Shown here piece after piece: positions 58,641 to 64,000 of a stretch of 64,000 nucleotides of DNA. The translations under genes and the position numbers were made by a program. Positions within the stretch are counted from its first letter, which is position 1. Every line of letters begins with the position of its first letter. Under the pieces are notes generated by a model that saw only the letters and a program-made list of their open reading frames with translations, searched no databases and had not been told where the DNA came from. Source of the stretch: Sarcophilus harrisii (lineage: Eukaryota > Chordata > Mammalia > Dasyuromorphia > Dasyuridae); contig NC_045426.1 in assembly GCF_902635505.1 (NCBI RefSeq), forward strand, positions 593,402,818 through 593,466,817. The letters are read 5' to 3'.

Positions 58641-58714
58641 AACCAACTCTTCCTCTACTTTATTCTTGCCTTTTAGCCAACCAATTCTTCCTCTACTTTA
58701 GTCTTGCCTTTTAG
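58641..58714. repeat. Tandem duplication, 38-base unit x 2
   Basis: AACCAACTCTTCCTCTACTT ... GCCTTTTAG is repeated once with two base differences. Confidence 0.85.
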
Positions 58715-58754
58715 TCTTTTAAGTTAAATAATCTATCATCAACATGGCTCTTCT

Positions 58755-59110
58755 CAACAATTAGTTGATTCAGATCAGTTCCAATGATCTTATGATGAAG
58801 AGAACCATCTGAACCCAAAGAGAGGACTGTGGGAAATGTGTATGGACCACAACATAATATTTTCACTTTTTTGGTGTTTGCTTGCACTTTGTTTTCTTTC
58901 TCATTTTTTCCCTTTTTAATTTGATATTTCTTGTGCAGCACTATAATTGGGGAAATATGTATAGAACAATTCCACGTTTAACATATATTGAATTATTTGT
59001 CATCTAGGGGAGGGAATAGGAGGAAGAGAGGGATAAAAATTTGGAACACAAGGTTTTACAAGAGTGAATGTTGAAAATTATCCATACATATGTTGTGAAA
59101 ATAATTTTAA
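58755..59110 (+). mobile_element. L1-type 3' UTR fragment
   Basis: CCCAAAGAGAGGACTGTGGG, GGACCACAACATAATATTTTC, CATCTAGGGGAGGGAATAGG and ACACAAGGTTTTACAAGAGTG, then an A-rich end. No ORF2 sequence precedes it. Confidence 0.65.
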
Positions 59111-59218
59111 AAAAGCTTTAATTTAAAAAAGGCATCAAATGAAAATTAAAAAAAATACCATCAGCATGGTTATTGACTTTGATGCTTGTTCCTCCTCATT
59201 GAAGGCTTCTGAAAACAT

Positions 59219-59744
59219 TGATAAAAGGCCAGAACTCTATACTTGAAACAAGGATTCTTACAAGGTGTTAAGTCAGTGGAATTGATAATACAATGGTTAT
59301 CTAGTTTAGCATGGTGATTAATAATTCTCCAGTTCAGTATGATTGAACTAATCTTACAGCAAATAATGGTTCCCTAGTGATATAATGATTGGCTTATACT
59401 CTGTATAGTGCATACAAACTCAGCCAGAGATAGACCCAGAAGAGCCAGGGTCAGCTTGGAGGGGGCTCGGAGACAGACTTGGAGAAGATAGAAAGCTGTT
59501 GGCTGGAGCACAAATCCTTGAACTGAGACAGACTGGAGACCATTGTGGTGGTCCCCCTGCCTCCCCCACAGAAACGAAGCCACATTCTAGAGGACCTCAA
59601 GAAAGCTAGCCCAACCCCAGGTAAGGAAACTAGATTGTGAAGGAGATAAGAAATTTGGACTTTAACACCTGTCTATTCACGTGGTGATTACTCAGCTAAA
59701 AGGAAGGCTGGTCCAAAGACCTCCAGAAAACCAACCAGAAAACA
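59219..59744 (+). mobile_element. Solo LTR-A
   Basis: It starts TGATAAAAGGCCAGAACTC, contains CTTGAAACAAGGATTCTTAC and a CTCTGTATAGTGCATAC promoter-like stretch, and ends near CCAGAAAACA. It resembles the copies at 3.96, 52.2 and 56.4 kb. It is non-coding; the ORF on its minus strand is incidental. Confidence 0.7.
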
Positions 59745-59864
59745 AGTAGCTGTGTTTAATTCCATTGGTGACTGGGAAAAGACAAGCACATACTCAAAAG
59801 CCATTATTTATTAAATACTTATGTTAGACATCATGGATCGTAGTTCTCTGGGTTTATAACTGCT

Positions 59865-60005
59865 ACCTGTTCTGATAAGACCAATTGGTAGGAAATTCTT
59901 CCATAAGATGAATTCATTTTATGGGAGGCTTTGTTACCACTCAATTGTTTTGGGATTTGGCCTGATTGAAGAGCTTCACTTTATCTTACTTGGATAAGAA
60001 ATAAC
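59865..60005 (+). repeat. Inverted partner of 58284-58395
   Basis: GATAAGACCAATTGGTAGG, TTTTATGGGAGGCTTTG, GGGATTTGGCCTGATTGAAG and ATCTTACTTGGATAAGAA match the reverse complement of 58284-58395, so it is probably another piece of the same non-L1 LINE. Confidence 0.6.
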
Positions 60006-61145
60006 CAGAGCACTAAGTAAATGAATTATCAAGTATCTTCTATTAGAAGACAGATTTTTTTGGCTGATCAAAATACACCACCAATGCCTGTTTGGATGTG
60101 TTTAATTGTTTTGTTTTGCTGATACACAATGCATTTATGCATACATATATAAACATACATGTATGCATATACACATACGTATGCATATATGGTTATATGC
60201 AAATTTGCTGTTGGTACACCTACTATATGTTCAAATATAAAGTATACACTTTTCTTTGCCTTTGTTTCTATGTCTCTTTATCTGTTTCAATCTGTTTCTT
60301 TAAATCTGTTTTTCTGAATCTTTTATCTTTCATCTCTGCATCTGTCTCATGGTTTCTGAATTTCTATCTCTCTCTGTCTCTGTCTTTGTCTGTCTTAGAA
60401 CTGTTCCTGTGATTTCAGTAGTATAAAAACCAGTGAATTGCTCAAATAAGAAAATTCTCTCTATCAATTCAGGTTGCCATCTTTCCTGAAATTTATAGTT
60501 TTAAAGAGCATCCTAAGGCATTGAGATGTGACTTGTCCAAAGTCACATAGAAACTAAGTGTGAGAAGTAGGTATTAAATCAAAGTCTTCTTAAATCAAAG
60601 ACGAGCAATCTATCCAGCACATCTGGTTGCAAATATGTATGCACACAGTAATATATATGCAAACATATAATACACATGTAGACATGTGTGGGCATATACA
60701 TATATACATATATATGTATATAAATGTTCAGGAAAGTGAACATTTTTTTTTTTTTTTTGCTTAGGTTTATTCTGGTTCAATCAACTGTGTGCCATGACAG
60801 TAAGGAGGATTTGGGGAGTTAAGTAAGAAATAATATCTCAGATTCTACACAGCTTTTGCAGAATTCTTTTAATTATTCAGAACACATTATTCCATCCTTC
60901 CTGTGGTTTCATGTGGGTGCAGAATAGTTGCGTTATTTTAATTTTCTTTCCCTTACATTTGAAGGTCTTTCTTCTGGAAACTTGTAGAATTTGTTGTTAG
61001 TGAAGTTTTTAAATTTAAACACCATATTTTTTAGTGTTTGTAGCAAAGATTTTTTTTTTTTAATTTTCTGGAAGTGATCTGTGGATTCTTTTAATTGGCA
61101 CTTGGTTTTTGTGTGCAGGGGTTCTTAGTAATTTTCTTGTGTCAT
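60006..61145. other. No gene; short microsatellites and a MIR-like piece
   Basis: TATG/ATAC-rich patches at 60130-60205 and 60640-60725, a T-run at 60744, a CTGTCT-rich patch near 60250-60395 and a reverse MIR-like piece at about 60500-60625 (AAGTCACATAGAAACTAAGTG). Confidence 0.5.
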
Positions 61146-61149
61146 TTCT

Positions 61150-61546
61150 TGTGAAGATCGTGTATTTTTAAATTAGCAGGAAACAGGAATTCAGGTTAGG
61201 GGAAAACCTTCAGTCTTTATTCTCAGTGAAGAAGGATCGGAGGTGGAAGAGAATCCTTAAAGTAATGTGCAGCTGAGTCAAGAAGCTAGCTCGACCAGCA
61301 GCCACACAAACCAGCAGCTCGGAGTCTCGAACCCAGGTCCAACCCTCCCAGCTTCTCTTCCCTGTTCTCTCTTGCCTCCACCCACCAAAATCGTCATTTC
61401 CTATACAACACATCAAGACTTGCACGGAGAGTGGACAGGGACCATTCTTTATCCAATCATGTATATTAATAGAGTATAGCCCAATTACTATTTAGCCTCA
61501 CGTACTTGGGACCTCAGTGCATCAACTCAAACCTCAGCCCATTACA
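61150..61546 (-). mobile_element. 3' LTR (LTR-B) of the ERV
   Basis: On the minus strand it starts TGTAATGGGCTGAGG just after the purine tract AAAATAAAAAGAACAGGAGA. It contains GATGCACTGAGGTCCC and an AATAAAG signal at about 61220. It is related to the solo LTR at 31970-32308. The far end was judged by eye. Confidence 0.7.
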
Positions 61547-61574
61547 TCTCCTGTTCTTTTTATTTTAGAACACA

Positions 61575-61735
61575 GGTGGTCATGCCATCCCTGACTCCTC
61601 AGGGAGGTCAGAGCCCCCAAGGGGAGGTGATCACAGCCTCCCTGACTTCTCAGAAAAGGGGGTGAAAGCACTAAAAAGGATATGATCACGCCCTACCTGA
61701 CATCTCAGGAAAGGAGATGAAAAGCACCAAAGGGA
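61575..61735 (-). repeat. Tandem units before the ERV polypurine tract
   Basis: Three units with a CTGACxTCTCAGG-like core at 61591, 61642 and 61697 (spacing 51 and 55), each with a nearby TCATGCC or TGATCAC box. The same arrangement is present at 51.99-52.20 kb in the other copy. Confidence 0.65.
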
Positions 61736-61742
61736 AATGGGG

Positions 61743-62676
61743 GACAACTCTAAGATACCACTACACACCTGTCAGATTGGCTAAGATGACAGGAAAAATA
61801 ATGATGATTGTTGGAGAGGATGTGGGAAAACTGGGACATTGATTCATTGTTGGTGGAGTTGTGAACGAATCCAACCATTCTGGAGAGTAGTTTGGAACTA
61901 TGCTCAAAAGTTATCAAACTGTGATACCCTTTGATCCAGCAGTGTTACTACTGGGATTATATCCCAAAGAGATTATAAAGAAGGAAAGGACCTGTATGTG
62001 CACGAATGTTTGTGGCAGCCCTTTTGTAGTGGCTAGAAACTGAAACTGAATGGATGTCCATCAGTTGGAGAATGGCTGAATAAATTGTGGTATATGAAAA
62101 TTAGAATATTACTGTTCTGTAAGAAATACCACAGGATGATTTCAGAAAGGCCTGGAGAGACTTACAGAACTGATGCTGAGTGAAATGAGCAGGACCAGGA
62201 GATCATTATATACTTCAACAATACTAGATGATGACCAGTTCTGATGGATCAGGCCATCCTCAGCAACGAGATCAACCAAAATCATTTCTAATGGGCAGTA
62301 ATGAACTTGAACTAGCTATACCCAGAAAAGAACTCTGGGAGATGACTAAAACCATTACATTGAATTCCTTAATCCCTATATTTATGCACACCTGATTTTT
62401 GATTTCCTTCACAAGCTAATTGTACAATAATTAGAGTCTGATTCTTTTGTACAGCAAAATAATGTTTTGGTCATGTATACTTATTTGTATCCAAGTTATA
62501 TTTAATATATTTAACATCTACTGGTCATCCTGCCATTTAGGGAGGGGTGGGGGATAAGAGGTGAAAATTGGAACAAGAGGTTTGGCAATTGTAATGCTGT
62601 AAAGTTACCCATGTATATATCCTAAATAAAAGGCTATTAAATAAAAAATAAAAATAAAAAATAAAATAAAATAAAA
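61743..62676 (+). mobile_element. 5'-truncated L1 inserted in the ERV
   Basis: It begins in ORF2 (CTCTAAGATACCACTACACACC), passes AACTGTGATACCCTTTGATCC and ATCATTATATACTTCAACAA, and reaches the 3' UTR (CATCCTGCCATTTAGGGAGGG) and an (AAATA)n tail. It is flanked by AAAGGGAAATGGGG at 61729-61742 and 62677-62690. Small frameshifting losses (AACTGTGATACC) show it is not recent. Confidence 0.9.
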
Positions 62677-62985
62677 AAAGGGAAATGGGGTTGTTAGGGT
62701 TTCTGGGCTGAAGGGTCTTATTATGCACAAACCCATCAGCATGGAGGTATTACACAAGCACATAGCAATAACACAGAGGTATAGGATGACCTCCCTCAGT
62801 CAGTGCAGGCTCGATGTGGTGTAAGAAACATGAATTTTACACGCAAGTAGCGGAATAGCAAACAATATAAATCAACATGGTGTTGGAAAAGATCACCAGA
62901 AGTCCTGTTGTTTACGTACCCACCTTCTTCAGCAGCCAAGAGATAGTCCAAAACCAATCTATTGTCCATTGTTTCACATGTAAGG

Positions 62986-63215
62986 GAATCCAATGATCCC
63001 CTGAGTTTTTGAAGTCCTGCAAAGTCTTTTTATGTGTTAGAATCCAATGATTCCGCAGATTTTGAAGTCCTGTAACAGTCTTATCATTTTCAGAGAATCC
63101 AATGATTCCTGAGAGTTTTAAGTCCCATGTCTCAGAGAATCCAATGATTCCTGAGAGTTTTCAATCCTAGTCTCAGAGAATCCAATGATTCTGAGGGTTT
63201 TGAAGTCCAACAATC
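62986..63215 (-). repeat. Tandem repeat within the ERV, five copies
   Basis: GAATCCAATGATTCC-type units start at 62986, 63040, 63095, 63137 and 63178, that is, spacings of 54, 55, 42 and 41. Each also has a GAGxxTTTTGAAGTCC-like part. Confidence 0.85.
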
Positions 63216-63351
63216 TTTGATGTCCATGAGTCAAACGCCATAACTGCCACGCTCTTTCAATGGTGAGCACAATTAGCAACAGAACCACCCGATATTTCTT
63301 GGGTCTTCTCCTTTGTTTCAAGGGTCTGCTCTGTCTCTCTGCGATGGACAA
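63118..63351 (-). pseudogene. Env-leader-like segment of the ERV
   Basis: A basic stretch (QSRPLKQRRRPKKYRV) is followed by a hydrophobic run (VLLLIVLTIERAW), directly after the pol end. This resembles the leader of betaretroviral env. Its last part is made of tandem repeats. Assignment is by position and composition only. Confidence 0.4.
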
Positions 63352-63363
63352 GGTGAATATGGA

Positions 63364-63894
63364 TCATTGGTACCCATCTGATTCCTTCTCCACCTGTAGA
63401 GATACAAGCAAACCCTCTCCCAAAGCAGTTAGCCTATCTGGTCCTTTCCATTCACCACTTTCTGGGTCTCTCCACATCACCTGGCGATTATCTAAAGATA
63501 GTGGAGCTGCTCGCACTGGACACTGACCTTCCAGTGGGTTATAAAACCTGTCTGCCGAAGCCAGTGCATCTTTGTCAATAATCAAGAAGTTAATAGTATA
63601 AAGAGCTAGATTTAGAAGTTCTCTAGGGTTGCCTGTGGCTCCCCCTTTCTTTTGTTTTTGGAGGAGTGTCTTAATATCTCTGTTTCTCCTCTCCACTATT
63701 GCCTGTCCTTGAGGATTAAAAGGTATGCCCGTGGTGTGTAAAATCTTATACTGTGCACAAAAGTGTGCAAAATGTTTTGAAGTATAAGCAGGACCATTGT
63801 CTGTTTTTATTGCTTGTGGCACACCCATAATGGCAAATGCTTGTATGAGGAATTCAGTGACCACTGGCTGTCTCTTTTGCTGCTGGTATTGCAA
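63364..63894 (-). pseudogene. ERV pol integrase remnant
   Basis: It shows the integrase catalytic core, with TDNGPAYTSKHF (second Asp of the DDE triad) and GIPFNPQGQAIVERRNRD (the Glu of the triad). A C-terminal DNA-binding-like part follows (QVMWRDPESGEWKGPD). The GIPFNPQGQ..VER spacing and the W-rich tail are as in class II (beta-like) retroviruses. It is part of a broken element and not a host gene. Confidence 0.85.
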
Positions 63895-64000
63895 AAGTGA
63901 AACCCGAAAAGGTGTCTACCACAACATGGATGAAAGACAGATGACCAAAAGATTTATAATGGGTCACATCCATTTGCCAGATTTCATTGGGTCTCAAACC

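Larger units (their letters stand above)
61150..64000 (-). mobile_element. Class II (betaretrovirus-like) ERV, 3' portion, broken
   Basis: Read on the minus strand from the window edge, the parts are: pol integrase end, an env-leader-like segment with tandem repeats, a 3' non-coding stretch with polypurine tract, and the 3' LTR (61546 to about 61150). The 5' part lies beyond the window. An L1 has inserted at 61743-62676. The integrase resembles that of HERV-K and MMTV. The element is a fossil, incomplete and with several breaks. It is old enough to have received a later L1. Confidence 0.8.

Noticed and set aside
58711-58941. 76-codon minus-strand ORF
   Set aside because: Lies antisense in an L1 3' UTR fragment; no domain.
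62986-63215. CRISPR-like spaced repeat
   Set aside because: Irregular spacing with similar, not unique, spacers, inside a vertebrate ERV; a tandem repeat.

Overview
The window is ordinary mammalian nuclear DNA, and the repeat content points to a marsupial. It is AT-rich and dense in tRNA-headed SINEs that begin near GGCAGCTAGGTGG, MIR/CORE-type SINEs, L2 and CR1/L3 LINEs, marsupial-type L1 and HAL1 elements, and endogenous retrovirus (ERV) LTRs. The species was not determined.

Only one host protein-coding gene is visible: KCNV1 (Kv8.1, a silent modulatory voltage-gated K+ channel subunit), on the minus strand. Its three coding exons are 24122-24603, 18630-19159 and 11657-12168. They join in frame through AG|G and G|GA junctions into a 507-residue protein with T1 domain, S1-S6, TVGYGD selectivity filter and the Kv8-type PIA in place of the usual PXP hinge. 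A likely non-coding first exon (25755 to about 25905) with a perfect GTAAGT donor lies downstream of a TATATAAG box at 25928-25935. A CpG-rich block covers the first coding exon. A candidate poly(A) signal lies about 300 bases past the stop.

Layout: 1-9.7 kb is SINEs, MIR/L2 pieces, a non-L1 LINE with a solo LTR inside it, and pyrimidine tracts. 9.7-26 kb is the KCNV1 locus, whose introns hold a HAL1 element (about 12.93-15.36 kb), a CR1 piece and several L2 copies. 26-40 kb is intergenic: L2, an L1 fragment, a CR1/L3 fragment, two LTRs, and an old L2 broken up by a SINE and by an L1 with an inverted 5' part. 40.48-46.69 kb is a 5'-complete but decayed L1 on the minus strand with a second L1 inside it; both carry clear target-site duplications (TSDs). 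46.7-64 kb is SINEs, microsatellites, old L1 and L2, and several LTRs. It ends in a class II (betaretrovirus-like) ERV on the minus strand that runs off the window and carries its own L1 insertion.

No undescribed gene system was found. The points most worth a second look are the KCNV1 5' architecture (an upstream ORF ending one base before an internal in-frame Met), the 42-bp coiled-coil repeats and the conserved CAAGATGGC start of the L1, the dated nest of insertions, and two tandem arrays in the ERV. No RNA gene, CRISPR array or second host gene could be supported. All family names come from pattern recognition without database searches.
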